In this document: one piece after another, positions 44,184 through 52,165 of the stretch
Layout of the letters: each line of letters begins with the position of its first letter
Numbering within the stretch: position 1 is the first letter of the stretch
Source of the DNA: CAVPTL01 sp963727235
GTDB lineage: Bacteria > Actinomycetota > Thermoleophilia > Gaiellales > JAICJC01
Assembly (NCBI GenBank): GCA_963727235.1
Contig: CAVSFZ010000014.1
Coordinates: forward strand, 62,001-126,000
Direction of reading: 5' to 3'
DNA: 64,000 nucleotides
The notes under the pieces: generated by a model
The model's input: only the letters and a program-made list of their open reading frames with translations
Database searches by the model: none
What the model was told of the DNA's origin: nothing
Made by a program: the position numbers and the translations under genes

Positions 44184-44578
44184 GCGGCGACGAGCCGCGC
44201 GAGGTGCGAGTCGCCGCGAATGACCTGCCCGCACCGGGGCAGATCCGGCTCGTCCAGATCCGCCACCACCGCATCGGGGTAATCCAGGTCGGAGGCGAGT
44301 TCCACGCGCTGGCAGACCGCTGCCCCCATCGAGGCGCACCACTGTGTTCCGCCGGCGAGGTTGTGACCGACATCCAGGTAACGGCCAACGGCACCCTCGA
44401 GCTGGGTGAGGAGGGTGCGTTGATCCGCTGTCCCTGGCACAAGTGGGACTTCGAGATCGCCACCGGCGAGTGCCCGGTCGACGGGAACATGCGGGTCCGG
44501 CGCTACGCGGTACAGCGGGATGGAGACGACGTGCTCGTGTCACTCGACTCCCCTGGACGCCTCGGCGGTGAGGAGTGA
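44180..44578 (+). CDS. Rieske [2Fe-2S] ferredoxin-like protein
   Basis: The 132-residue protein carries Cys48, His50, Cys84 and His87 in CPHRGAPLC and CPWHKWDF, the Rieske cluster ligands. It lacks a catalytic domain, so it is an electron carrier or a stand-alone Rieske protein. No oxygenase alpha subunit is encoded in this operon; the nearest is at 20904. It overlaps both neighbours by 4 bp, so tight coupling is certain and its oxygenase partner is open. Confidence 0.88.
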   Translation: MSGDEPREVRVAANDLPAPGQIRLVQIRHHRIGVIQVGGEFHALADRCPHRGAPLCSAGEVVTDIQVTANGTLELGEEGALIRCPWHKWDFEIATGECPVDGNMRVRRYAVQRDGDDVLVSLDSPGRLGGEE

Positions 44579-45498
44579 CGACGACTCTCCCGGAGCCGCG
44601 CGATGACATCCGAATCGGCCTGGCCGACGGACGCACGATTGCCGTGGCGCGGTTCGGGCCCGCCGGCGGCACCCCGGTAATTGCCCACCACGGCACACCC
44701 ACATGCCGGCTCGACGTCCCCGGATCGGTCGCGATGCTGGAGCAACTCGATATCGACCTGGTCATGTTCGATCGGGCGGGGTACGGCCGGTCGACGCCGC
44801 TTCCAGGACGCGACGTCGCCGCGGCCGCGGCGGACACTGCTGCCGTCGTGGACGCGCTCGGCATCGACGAGTTCGGCGTGTACGGCGTCTCCGGTGGCGG
44901 TCCGCACGCGCTCGCGTGCGCGGCGTTGCTCGCCGATCGTGTCACCCGCACGGCATGCGTGGTCGGGATCGGCCCATACGGCGCCTCGGGCCTTGACTTC
45001 TACGAGGGTCTCCACGAGTTGAGCGTCGCGGAGTTCGAAGTCGCTCTGCGCGGCCGTGAGGCCATGCGGGCGTATGTGGACGAGTTCGTGGCGGAGACGC
45101 GTTCCGCCGGCATCGCGGTGATGGATGAGTGGGGCGACGGTCTCCCCGACCCGGATCGGGAGGCGTACTACGGCACACCTGAAGCCCGGGGGCTGCTTGC
45201 GCGAGCACTCACCGAGGCGCTCGCGGTCTCGGGAGACGGATGGATCGATGACGGCCTCGCGTTCGTTGCGCCTTGGGGATTCGAGCTGAGTGCGATCGCC
45301 TCGCCGGTCGCAGTCTGGGCCGGCGAGGTGGACGTGCTCGTGCCTGTGGGGCATGCGCGCTACCTTGCCTCGCAGATCACCGACTCCGATCTTCATGTCA
45401 TACCTGATCGCGGACACGCGCTCGACGACGAACCGATCTTCAGTTGGATCGTCGGTCGGGGTGACCGCCCGCTGACTGCTGCGCGACGACAGGGGTGA
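44575..45498 (+). CDS. Alpha/beta hydrolase
   Basis: The 307-residue enzyme has the HHGTPTCRLD oxyanion segment, the nucleophile GVSGGGPH (Ser106), an acid in WAGEVDVLVP and a final His in PDRGHALDD. It belongs to the large esterase/haloperoxidase-like group. GTG 44575 overlaps the ferredoxin stop. It ends the rightward operon. With the M24-fold enzyme, amidohydrolase and the other alpha/beta hydrolase it makes four hydrolases for one imported compound. Confidence 0.88.
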   Translation: MTTTLPEPRDDIRIGLADGRTIAVARFGPAGGTPVIAHHGTPTCRLDVPGSVAMLEQLDIDLVMFDRAGYGRSTPLPGRDVAAAAADTAAVVDALGIDEFGVYGVSGGGPHALACAALLADRVTRTACVVGIGPYGASGLDFYEGLHELSVAEFEVALRGREAMRAYVDEFVAETRSAGIAVMDEWGDGLPDPDREAYYGTPEARGLLARALTEALAVSGDGWIDDGLAFVAPWGFELSAIASPVAVWAGEVDVLVPVGHARYLASQITDSDLHVIPDRGHALDDEPIFSWIVGRGDRPLTAARRQG

Positions 45499-45540
45499 AT
45501 CCATCGTCGGTGGGGGACGGTTCGGCTGGGGTCGCTAGCG

Positions 45541-45655
45541 TTAGGCGACGTCGATCAGGACTTTGCCGACGGCCGGCTCGACGGCCTCGTTAGCGGCGGG
45601 AGTCTCCTCGAGCGAGGAAGTCGGGATGCTAGCTCTGGGAGCCGGCGGGGTGGTG
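45541..45655 (-). pseudogene. Relic of a second quinone reductase gene with internal deletion
   Basis: 45541-45617 matches the 3' end of the quinone reductase gene (33559-33635) with few changes; translated it still reads SLEETPAANEAVEPAVGKVL-IDV. It then jumps directly to 45619-45655, which matches the DNA upstream of that gene (34608-34641). About 970 bp of coding sequence is missing. The junction lies next to the intact nitroreductase-like gene, whose stop codon TAG (45629-45631) is inside the matched segment. Confidence 0.8.
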
Positions 45656-46114
45656 CTCTGCGCGCGGCTCAAAGACGACGACCGCCGTTTCGGCCGGGCG
45701 TCGTGCGGCGTAGCTGTCGAGGGTCTTGTCCAGGTCGCGCCACCGTTGCCACAGTCGCTCACGCTCGTTGCCGACTGCGGATCTGGCCAGCATTTCGCAC
45801 TGGATCCCACCGGCGAGTTCGACGAGCGCCCGTGGATCAGCTTGCAGGTTCAGCCACCAGGCCGGCTCGGCCGCACCCCAGCCATTTATCGCCATCGTGA
45901 CCAGGTTCGGCCCGTCCTCGTAGTAGCCGAGGATCACGCTGCGCGGTTCGCCGCTCCGCCGGCCCGTGGTGGTCAGTCGCAACGCGCCCCACTTGCCGGG
46001 ACGCGGCCGCCACAGCCCTTTACGGCCCCGGCTTGCGCGGACGATCCGTCGATGGAGATACCAGAAGGTCTTGATAAACCACCGCGGTGGTAGCCGCGCC
46101 TTGTTGCCGGCCAT
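45629..46114 (-). CDS. Nitroreductase/deazaflavin (F420)-type family protein
   Basis: The 161-residue protein shows the split-barrel Ddn-like pattern: LRLTTTGRRSGEPRSVILGYYEDGPNLVTMAINGWGAAEPAWWLNLQADPRALVEL. Relatives in Actinobacteria bind F420 or FAD and reduce quinones, nitroimidazoles or aflatoxin-like enones. It is downstream of the redox operon at 46219-48186. Its last codons and stop have a copy at 34617-34641 beside the quinone reductase, showing the two genes were once adjacent there. Confidence 0.85.
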   Translation of the reverse strand: MAGNKARLPPRWFIKTFWYLHRRIVRASRGRKGLWRPRPGKWGALRLTTTGRRSGEPRSVILGYYEDGPNLVTMAINGWGAAEPAWWLNLQADPRALVELAGGIQCEMLARSAVGNERERLWQRWRDLDKTLDSYAARRPAETAVVVFEPRAEHHPAGSQS

Positions 46115-46218
46115 GTCGGCCTCCTCTGACGCTCGGATTCCGTGCAGCTTCGCATCGGCGGGGCAAGCCAGAATCAGGGAATTTACCGAGCCGACAGCGT
46201 GACATCCTTGATCATCAC

Positions 46219-47148
46219 TCAGGCCCGTTTGCTGACGCTGCGATGCCTCCAGTCGACCCCCGCCACGACCGCACCAACCACGCCGGCGGCGATGGCGACC
46301 CGAGCTTTGGTTGGCAGTGGCGTAGTACGAAGTGCGAGCGGTGACAGTGCCGGCCGGGCGAGGCGGCCAAGGATCATGAGGAGGTTTGCTCCGGGGAAGC
46401 CGAGTTCGAGATCGATCAGAGATTGACGTCCGCCGCTCAGCGGGCCGCGCTGGCCTGCGACGATGGCGGCTGCGAGGTGTGGGCGGCGATCAGTGCCCTT
46501 GCCTGCCGGGGCGCCGGCACCGCCGCGCGCGAGGAGTTCGTCGATTGCTTCGCGCAGCGCTGGAGCCTGTCCCCACGTGCCGCAGAAGGAGACGATGCCG
46601 TGGTTGTCGAGGAGGTAGACGGCGGCTGCCAATCCGCCGTATGCGGTTTGGACGCTGCCGGTCAGATCGTCGACGACCACCGGCCAGGAGACGCATTCCT
46701 CGACGGCGTAGGCGCGGGCGTCCTCGAACTTCTGTTCGTCGGACTGGTAGGGGCTGTGTCGCTCGCCGGGGTGCGCCTGGCGGATCAGCACCTCGACGAA
46801 CTGGACGCGGTCGCCGTAGAGGCGGTGGAGCTCAGTCATCGTGGTAGCGGCGCCGCGTGTCACTGGGCAGGTGTAGCTGATGAAGTGAAGCAGGACAGGC
46901 TTGCCGCGCAGGTTGCTCAGCCGCAGGCGGGTATCGGCTGTGGACATCAGCGCGAAGTCCGGCGCCTCACTGCCTGGCGTCAGGCCGGTGCGAAGGAGCT
47001 CGGCCAGCATGTGGCGCATGCGGAAGTGGCGGAAGTTGTAGTCCTCGATCGGGTCGAGCCATTCGACGAGCCGCACGGCTCGCTCACGAGGCCCACCGTC
47101 GACCGCGGTCGTGCCGGCAGCCTTGACAGGCGCTGAGACGTCAGGCAT
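46219..47148 (-). CDS. Deiodinase/redoxin-like thioredoxin-fold protein with C-terminal hydrophobic tail
   Basis: The ~309-residue protein has a thioredoxin fold: GSEAPDFALMSTADTRLRLSNLRGKPVLLHFISYTCPVTRG. Then come FVEVLIRQAHPGERHSPYQSDEQK and VYLLDNHGIVSFCGTWGQAP. The pattern matches bacterial homologues of iodothyronine deiodinase with Cys in place of selenocysteine. A second part (~210-309) has GANLLMILGRL and a helix VAIAAGVVGAVVAGV, so it may be membrane-bound. ATG 47148 overlaps the stop of the small gene before it. Confidence 0.75.
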   Translation of the reverse strand: MPDVSAPVKAAGTTAVDGGPRERAVRLVEWLDPIEDYNFRHFRMRHMLAELLRTGLTPGSEAPDFALMSTADTRLRLSNLRGKPVLLHFISYTCPVTRGAATTMTELHRLYGDRVQFVEVLIRQAHPGERHSPYQSDEQKFEDARAYAVEECVSWPVVVDDLTGSVQTAYGGLAAAVYLLDNHGIVSFCGTWGQAPALREAIDELLARGGAGAPAGKGTDRRPHLAAAIVAGQRGPLSGGRQSLIDLELGFPGANLLMILGRLARPALSPLALRTTPLPTKARVAIAAGVVGAVVAGVDWRHRSVSKRA

Positions 47149-47401
47149 CGCTGCCGGCTCCCGCATCGGCCGAACGCGGAGCGTCCTCGACAGACGCGGG
47201 CGCCGCGTCAAGGATCTCGAGGATGCGCTCGGTGTTCTGGCGGATGGCTCCGATGTTGGTGAACATCCACTTCGGTGGCGCCGTGTCGGGCATCGCCTCG
47301 ATGCACGCGGCCATGTCGAAGCTGCCTATCCGAGGGGCGAGCCGCCGTGCGACCAGCGTGACACCGGCGAGTGTACCGCCGATGACAAGAAGCTTCTTCA
47401 C
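47141..47401 (-). CDS. Small membrane-anchored protein
   Basis: The 86-residue protein has an N-terminal helix (MKKLLVIGGTLAGVTLVARRL) and a short acidic tail (MPDTAPPKWMFTNIGAIRQNTERILEIL). GTG 47401 overlaps the oxidoreductase stop by GTGA, and its own stop overlaps the redoxin start by 8 bp. The coupling places it in the redox operon, probably as a membrane adaptor. No family recognised. Confidence 0.7.
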   Translation of the reverse strand: MKKLLVIGGTLAGVTLVARRLAPRIGSFDMAACIEAMPDTAPPKWMFTNIGAIRQNTERILEILDAAPASVEDAPRSADAGAGSDA

Positions 47402-48186
47402 GCGACCTTGCCGACGGTGGCCGGCACCGTCCCGTCTCGGCTGACCGCGAAGTCCTTGCCGAGCTGATAGGCCGTGTGGAGGTATCCAAGTCGGGTCTCC
47501 TCGTCGACGGCGTTGACGGCGTAGAAGTAGACGTGGTGGGTGTCCTTGACGCCCGCCATCCGGAGCCCCCAGTCACAGGCGATGGTATCAACGGCATGCT
47601 GCCAGCCCTTCTCGTACTCCTCCTGCATGAAGAAGGTCGGCGTGATCAGCAGACCCTTCTGCTGGGTGAGCAACGGCACACGACCTTCGAGATGCCCATT
47701 CCAGCCGTCACGGTCAAGCGTGTAGGCAAATCCGTAGGCGAACACCCGCTCAAACCACCCCTTCAGGATCGCCGGAAGGCCCATCCAGTAGATCGGCGCG
47801 ACGAAGATGAGGCCCTCGGCGCGGGCGACCTTCTCCTGGTGGCGGCGGACGTCCCGGGGCGTTCGCTTGCCGAGCGCCTCCACCACCTGACGGTTGGTCT
47901 TGCCTCGCATCCACCGCTTTACGACGGCGCGCTTGACGGGGCCACCGGCGCGAGCCAGGAGTGCCTCCTTGAAATTCGGTTGCTCGACCAGTTCGTCGGG
48001 AAGCGACACGTGCATGAACTGGTTGTAGTCGCGGTTGCGAAAGACCGGGTCGAACCTGTTCCGATGCAGGTCGATCAGCTCGTAGCAGTGCCCGCCATCC
48101 TGCAGGCCGGTGGTAACCCGCTCGACCACGGCGTGGCAAAACGAGCGGGGGTTCGGGTGCGCGTACACGACCAACACTCTCATCAT
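47398..48186 (-). CDS. Flavodoxin-fold NAD(P)H (quinone) oxidoreductase
   Basis: The 262-residue protein has the Flavodoxin_2 signature: MRVLVVYAHPNPRSFCHAVVERV, FVAPIYWMGLPAILKGWFERVF and KGLLITPTF. These bind FMN or FAD and reduce quinones or other electrophiles with NAD(P)H (KefF/NQO1/ribosyldihydronicotinamide dehydrogenase group). It is the first gene of the leftward redox operon with a small membrane protein and a redoxin; a nitroreductase-like gene follows. Confidence 0.88.
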   Translation of the reverse strand: MMRVLVVYAHPNPRSFCHAVVERVTTGLQDGGHCYELIDLHRNRFDPVFRNRDYNQFMHVSLPDELVEQPNFKEALLARAGGPVKRAVVKRWMRGKTNRQVVEALGKRTPRDVRRHQEKVARAEGLIFVAPIYWMGLPAILKGWFERVFAYGFAYTLDRDGWNGHLEGRVPLLTQQKGLLITPTFFMQEEYEKGWQHAVDTIACDWGLRMAGVKDTHHVYFYAVNAVDEETRLGYLHTAYQLGKDFAVSRDGTVPATVGKVA

Positions 48187-48693
48187 CCGCCCGCCTCCGA
48201 TCGGGTAGTGATTCTTTCGTCAGCCACATCGCCACTTCATCACCGGCCCGCAAGCAGAGCATCCGCAAACGCACTGAAACTGCTTCGGGGTTCTACGGCC
48301 GCCCGCATCGGTCCGCAGACGGAACGGTGCGCCCCGCCGTCGCCAGCCCGCGTCGCCCCTCCCGCCCTCAGTAACCCTCTCACCCGTACGTCGCAGTCGC
48401 TTCCGGAGCGGCCACGTCGAACCGGGCGGAGGAGCTAAGCGGATTCGAACCGCTGCTGTGCTGGCCCCTCCCGCGTGCTGCGCGCGCGGGATCTCCAAGC
48501 CTGAGCACACCGCACGCGTCGGACGCCGGCTGGTGTCTTGCCTCCTCAACACGTTGGCATCAACCGCGACAGGATTGGCGCCTTCTGCGAGTGACAATCG
48601 CTCGTAGACGATCTACTCTCGAGGCCGTACAAGAAATCCCCGTGAAGGGAGCCCGCGGCAGTCGCGCCGGTTCTCGAGAGGAGAAGATCAACC
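48187..48693. other. Intergenic region with a tRNA-Ala fragment
   Basis: This 507-bp stretch between the redox operon and the SDR gene has no convincing ORF. It holds the tRNA-Ala 3' fragment (48432-48456), a hairpin CCCGCG...CGCGGG just beyond it (48468-48490), and just before the SDR gene a promoter region with RBS AGAGGAGAAG. It is the left edge of the accessory part of the window. Confidence 0.6.
48432..48456 (-). repeat. tRNA-Ala 3'-end fragment, left copy (attachment-site scar)
   Basis: On the minus strand CAGCGGTTCGAATCCGCT forms a tRNA T-arm, followed by TAGCTCC, an acceptor strand of tRNA-Ala. The 25 bp recur exactly at 50593-50617, 2161 bp away in the same orientation. No D-arm, anticodon arm or 5' acceptor strand is present, so this is not a tRNA gene. 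Confidence 0.75.
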
Positions 48694-49524
48694 ATGGCTA
48701 CAAAGGTCGCCCTTGTGACGGGTGGCTCGTCGGGTATCGGCGAGGCCACCGCACTGAACCTTCAGGAGCTCGGATACACGACATATGCCGCCGCGCGGCG
48801 GGTGGAGCGGATGAAGCATCTCACCGAGTCGGGCATTCGCCCGCTGGCGATGGACGTCACCGACGACGAGTCGATGGAGTCCGGCGTCAAGCAGATCGTT
48901 GCGGAGGCGGGCCGCATCGACGTCCTGGTCAACGCCGCCGGCTACGGCTCCTACGGCGCGCTGGAAGACGTGCCCCTCAACGAGGCTCGCAACCAGTTTG
49001 AGGTCAATCTGTTCGGCGCCGCCAGGCTGACCCAACTCGTACTCCCTCAGATGCGCCAGCAACAGGGCGGAACAATCGTCAACATCACATCGATGGGCGG
49101 GAAGATCTACACCCCGCTCGGCGGCTGGTATCACGCCACCAAGCACGCACTGGAAGCGCTGAGCGACTGCTTGCGCATGGAGGTCAAGCCGTTCGGTATC
49201 GACGTGGTCGTGATCGAGCCGGGCGGCATCAGGACGGAGTGGCCTGGCATCGCCGCCGAGAAGGTGCGCGCAGTGTCAGGTACAGGCCCGTATGCGGCAC
49301 AAGGCAACGCCGTGGCCGCGTCGCTCACCTCGGAGTCCACCGCCCGCCGCTCATCGCCACCAGAGCTGATCGCCAAGACCATCGGCAAGGCCGTCACGGC
49401 GCGACGACCCAAGACCCGCTATGCCGTCGGGTACGGCGCAAAGCCGATGATCTTGCTGCATGGCGTCCTGCCCGACCGTGCGTTCGACGCGTTCATTCGC
49501 CGAGCCGTCGGCATGCCGTCATGA
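48694..49524 (+). CDS. Short-chain dehydrogenase/reductase
   Basis: The 276-residue protein has the NAD(P) loop TGGSSGIG (residues 9-16), NAAGYG, Ser133 in NITSMGG and the catalytic YHATK (Tyr146, Lys150). The RR after TYAA suggests NADPH. The substrate is unknown. It overlaps an AraC regulator gene by ATGA, and the pair is flanked by two direct copies of a tRNA-Ala fragment, so it appears to be a small inserted islet. Confidence 0.92.
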   Translation: MATKVALVTGGSSGIGEATALNLQELGYTTYAAARRVERMKHLTESGIRPLAMDVTDDESMESGVKQIVAEAGRIDVLVNAAGYGSYGALEDVPLNEARNQFEVNLFGAARLTQLVLPQMRQQQGGTIVNITSMGGKIYTPLGGWYHATKHALEALSDCLRMEVKPFGIDVVVIEPGGIRTEWPGIAAEKVRAVSGTGPYAAQGNAVAASLTSESTARRSSPPELIAKTIGKAVTARRPKTRYAVGYGAKPMILLHGVLPDRAFDAFIRRAVGMPS

Positions 49525-50561
49525 TTCGTCGCCGGTTCCAGGCGGGCGGGCGCGAGGACGCAAACGGCATGGACAGCACCGGACGGTACCTGCTCGAGCC
49601 GGGTCTGAACCTTCTGCTCACCGATCTCGGTATCTCAGTAGCGAACGTGCTGCGCCGTGCGGCCCTGCCCGGCGACCTGTTCGCTCGCGACCAGGTCAAG
49701 CTGACCACAGCCGATTACTACGCGCTATGGCAGGCGCTCGGCGACGAGAGCGGCGACCCCAACCTGCCGATCCGGATCGGCGAGGCGATCTCCGTCGAGC
49801 ACTTCAGTCCGCCGATCTTTGCCGCGCTGTGTAGTCCCAACCTCCAGGTCGCCGCGCGGCGCATCGCCGCCTACAAGACGCTGATCGGACCGATGAGACT
49901 CGCGGTCTCCGCCGGGGAACACGCCGAGACGCTGCTGCGCTTCGATTGGCGGTCGCAAGCAGACCCTCCCGAAGTGCTCGTGAACTCCGAGCTTGTCTTT
50001 TGGGTTGCTCTCACCCGCATCGGAACCCGGGCTGACGTGAAACCCCTTCGCGCGACCAGCCCAAAGCCGCAAGCCAACAACCCGGACCTTCGGAAGTTCC
50101 TCGGGTGCGACATCGAAGCGGGCTCCCGCCAGACGATCGTGTTCAGCGACCCAGACGCCACTCGCCCCTTTCTCACGGCCAACGCCGAGATGTGGACGTA
50201 CTTCGAGCCCGAGTTACGCCGCCGCCTCGGCCAACTCGAACGCGAATCTTCAACCACCGATCGCGTGCAGGCCGCGCTGGTCGAACTGCTCCCCACCGGC
50301 GCGTCTTCAATGAGCGACGTCGCCCGCTCGCTGGCAGTCAGCACCCGTACCCTGCAACGCCGCCTGCACGAGGAAGGAACCAACTACCAAGCCACGCTCA
50401 ACGAAACCCGCGAGTCGCTGGCCCGCCACTACCTTCGGAGCGGCGGTATGAGCGTTGGGCAGATCTCCTTCCTGCTCGGCTACGACACACCCAGCTCGTT
50501 CTACCGCGCGTTTCACTCCTGGACCGGCCAGACGCCCGAAACCGCTCGAGCCAGCCGCTGA
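49521..50561 (+). CDS. AraC-family regulator with arabinose-binding-like N-terminal domain
   Basis: The ~346-residue protein has an N-terminal ligand domain (residues ~25-210; LLTDLGISVANVLRRAALPGDLF, FSPPIFAALCSPNLQVAARRIAAYKTLIGPM) of the OruR/ArgR-like type and a C-terminal AraC double helix-turn-helix (SMSDVARSLAVSTRTLQRRLHEEGTNYQATLNETRESLARHYL, then VGQISFLLGYDTPSSFYRAFHSWTGQTP). It is coupled to the SDR gene and likely regulates it. Confidence 0.9.
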   Translation: MIRRRFQAGGREDANGMDSTGRYLLEPGLNLLLTDLGISVANVLRRAALPGDLFARDQVKLTTADYYALWQALGDESGDPNLPIRIGEAISVEHFSPPIFAALCSPNLQVAARRIAAYKTLIGPMRLAVSAGEHAETLLRFDWRSQADPPEVLVNSELVFWVALTRIGTRADVKPLRATSPKPQANNPDLRKFLGCDIEAGSRQTIVFSDPDATRPFLTANAEMWTYFEPELRRRLGQLERESSTTDRVQAALVELLPTGASSMSDVARSLAVSTRTLQRRLHEEGTNYQATLNETRESLARHYLRSGGMSVGQISFLLGYDTPSSFYRAFHSWTGQTPETARASR

Positions 50562-50591
50562 CGTCCAGAATTGCCCGGTTAACCAGCACTA

Positions 50592-50633
50592 TGGAGCTAA
50601 GCGGATTCGAACCGCTGACCTCCTGGGTGCGAT
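50592..50633 (-). repeat. tRNA-Ala(CGC) 3'-half fragment, right copy (attachment-site scar)
   Basis: On the minus strand the fragment runs from an Ala anticodon loop (ATCGCAC) through CCAGGAGGTC, the T-arm AGCGG-TTCGAAT-CCGCT and acceptor TAGCTCCA. The 5' half of the tRNA is absent. This is the typical footprint left by tRNA-targeting integrases. Together with 48432-48456 it brackets the SDR/AraC pair. Confidence 0.75.
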
Positions 50634-50744
50634 CCATATTCGGGCGTTTCGCGGGCGTTCTTGTCAGATCACGGATCGTCCCTATGCGGCTGTGTAAGCC
50701 AAAAGAGAGGCACCGCGTTCACCGGCGATCGCGGGTGCTCGCGC

Positions 50745-50771
50745 TGCTTCCGTGTCACCAACGTGTCACGA
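50745..50771. repeat. Repeated scar element next to tRNA fragment, copy 1
   Basis: TGCTTCCGTGTCA then CCAACGTGTCACGA matches 55271-55297 at 25 of 27 bases. Each copy lies about 110 bp beyond a tRNA 3' fragment on the same side. GTGTCAC occurs twice within it. I infer it is the residue of an integrase gene end or arm-type binding sites. Confidence 0.6.
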
Positions 50772-50849
50772 CTCGCCTCGGCCCCGAAGCAACCGCGCGG
50801 GAGCAGTGCCCCCTAGGCGACTGCGGACACTCGACAGCAATAGTGGCAA

Positions 50850-50887
50850 GTATCTGTTGCGACCAGCGGTTAGAGGTGAGATGGTGG
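50850..50887 (+). repeat. 38-bp repeated leader, copy 1
   Basis: GTATCTGTTGCGACCAGCG followed by GTTAGAGGTGAGATGGTGG matches 56865-56902 with about five differences. It lies 42 bp before the membrane protein start; copy 2 lies 27 bp before another gene. It includes the purine-rich GAGGTGAGA. Confidence 0.7.
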
Positions 50888-50929
50888 CCCCTTGGCTGTA
50901 CCCACGCGGCGCTGAACCGGAGGCCACTC

Positions 50930-51469
50930 GTGCGAGGACGGGATCACCTGGTGCTGCTGGTGTCGAGGGTCGCGCTGTTCACCGCTGTGGGTGTCGCCTG
51001 GATGTTCTGGTGGGTGTGGACGGATCCCGCCGCGCGAGACTGGCCTCATGCGTTGGTGTTCAGCGGGATGCTGTTGCTGCTTGCGATCGCGATCCCGCAG
51101 GTCGCCCGCCTCGCGGGCGGACAGACGGCGTTTCGCGTCTCGCTCATCACGGCGGGAGGTGCCGCCCTGTCGAGTGTTGCAAACCTTTTCGAGGACGGGT
51201 TGCGGATTGACGGGTTCGTGTACGGCTTCGTCCTCGGTCTTTTGGTGCTGGAGGTCGGTCTGCTCACATTGGCCGGTGTCGTACTGTCCACTGGTAGCGG
51301 CCCTGATCGGTTCGTCGCGGTCGTCCCGTTGGGAACGTTCGCGGCGGCCCTCTTGGGGCTAGTCGCAGGCGGCCCGATCGCGCTGGCGACGTGGCTCACG
51401 GCAGCCGGCCTCACGATCGCACTGCCAAGGCTGAGGACGACGATCGCCGCGCTCCCGCCGGACACCTGA
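50930..51469 (+). CDS. Integral membrane protein of unknown function
   Basis: From GTG 50930 the 179-residue product has five or six membrane helices (LVLLVSRVALFTAVGVAWMFWWVW, ALVFSGMLLLLAIAIPQVARL, then a V/L/G-rich C-terminal half). No family is recognised and there are no catalytic motifs. It is preceded by the 38-bp repeated leader. The upstream continuation of its frame is antisense-like low-complexity text and is excluded. Confidence 0.65.
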   Translation: MRGRDHLVLLVSRVALFTAVGVAWMFWWVWTDPAARDWPHALVFSGMLLLLAIAIPQVARLAGGQTAFRVSLITAGGAALSSVANLFEDGLRIDGFVYGFVLGLLVLEVGLLTLAGVVLSTGSGPDRFVAVVPLGTFAAALLGLVAGGPIALATWLTAAGLTIALPRLRTTIAALPPDT

Positions 51470-51724
51470 GCGGCGCCGCTCACTCCGCCACCTCGGCGAA
51501 ACTCGCGTGTCGATGTCCGCCAACGTGTCGCCCACCACGATGTGGGAAACCATTTGCGCCGGTCGCTGCGAGCCCATGCCCAGACCCCTAGCGCGCCACA
51601 AACCGGCTCTCCCACAAACGTCTCTCGACGACTCCCCGTTCGGTTACAGGGTGATCATGTTCTCAACCGAGACGCGAAGTGAGCTGACGTGATTGAGCGT
51701 GATCGGGGCTCCGACAAGGAGCGT

Positions 51725-52165
51725 TCAGGGTAGGCAGTGCTTGAACGCCGCCTTGCTGGTGGTGGTCGGCAGGTACCGATTCTCGGTGTAGTAGACGACG
51801 TTTTGATCCTGGTGGATCAACTTCTCGGCTTTTGCCTTTGGCAGGAACGCTGAGGACGCGCCAACGATCTCTGACCGGATGGATGCGGCCTCGGAGCCGT
51901 CGGTGTTGAGGATGATCTCGTACTTGGTTCCGGCGAAAGTGACCTCAAGGTTCCCTTTCGCCCCCGGGTAGGTCGGTGTGGTGTCTTCCGTCACCGTTCC
52001 GCCAGCGTTGGAGAGGCATTCTTGAATCTCGGGGCGGGTGAGTGCTGCCGTGACCGGGGTGGTTGATCCTGGAGTGCCAGGCGGCACGTCGGTCGACGGG
52101 TTCGGATTAGTGGAAGTATTGGAACCGCTCGACTCGCCACCCGGCCGCAAGCACGCCCAACGCAA
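51725..52165 (-). CDS. Secreted or lipid-anchored protein, signal peptide out of frame
   Basis: The readable part is SGSNTSTNPNPSTDVPPGTPG, a Ser/Pro linker, then TAALTRPEIQECLSNAGGTV and LEVTFAGTKYEIILNTDGSEAASIRSEIVGASSAFLPK. The natural signal sequence LPVFLLALGVLAAG lies immediately upstream in another frame (about 52140-52190), so one base has been lost or gained near 52135-52142. It follows the HAAS-Wzz gene and is likely an exported partner of it. Function unknown. Confidence 0.55.
   Translation of the reverse strand: MRWACLRPGGESSGSNTSTNPNPSTDVPPGTPGSTTPVTAALTRPEIQECLSNAGGTVTEDTTPTYPGAKGNLEVTFAGTKYEIILNTDGSEAASIRSEIVGASSAFLPKAKAEKLIHQDQNVVYYTENRYLPTTTSKAAFKHCLP

Larger units (their letters stand above)
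50562..50929. other. Intergenic region with integration scars
   Basis: The 368 bp hold the tRNA-Ala fragment (50592-50633), a 27-bp scar element (50745-50771) and a repeated leader (50850-50887). No gene of its own is seen; the layout of tRNA fragment, ~110 bp, then scar matches that near 55.1-55.3 kb. Confidence 0.6.

Noticed and set aside
48432..50633. Possible intact tRNA genes at the tRNA-Ala-like sequences, including a tRNA-Sec with long variable arm at 48.45 kb
   Set aside because: Only the T-arm/acceptor (and in one copy the anticodon loop) are present; no D-arm or 5' acceptor strand can be paired, so these are fragments.
51470..51724. Integrase remnant on the minus strand (frame with SQRPAQMVSHIVVGDTLADID)
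   Set aside because: No catalytic Arg/His/Tyr motifs and too short to assign.
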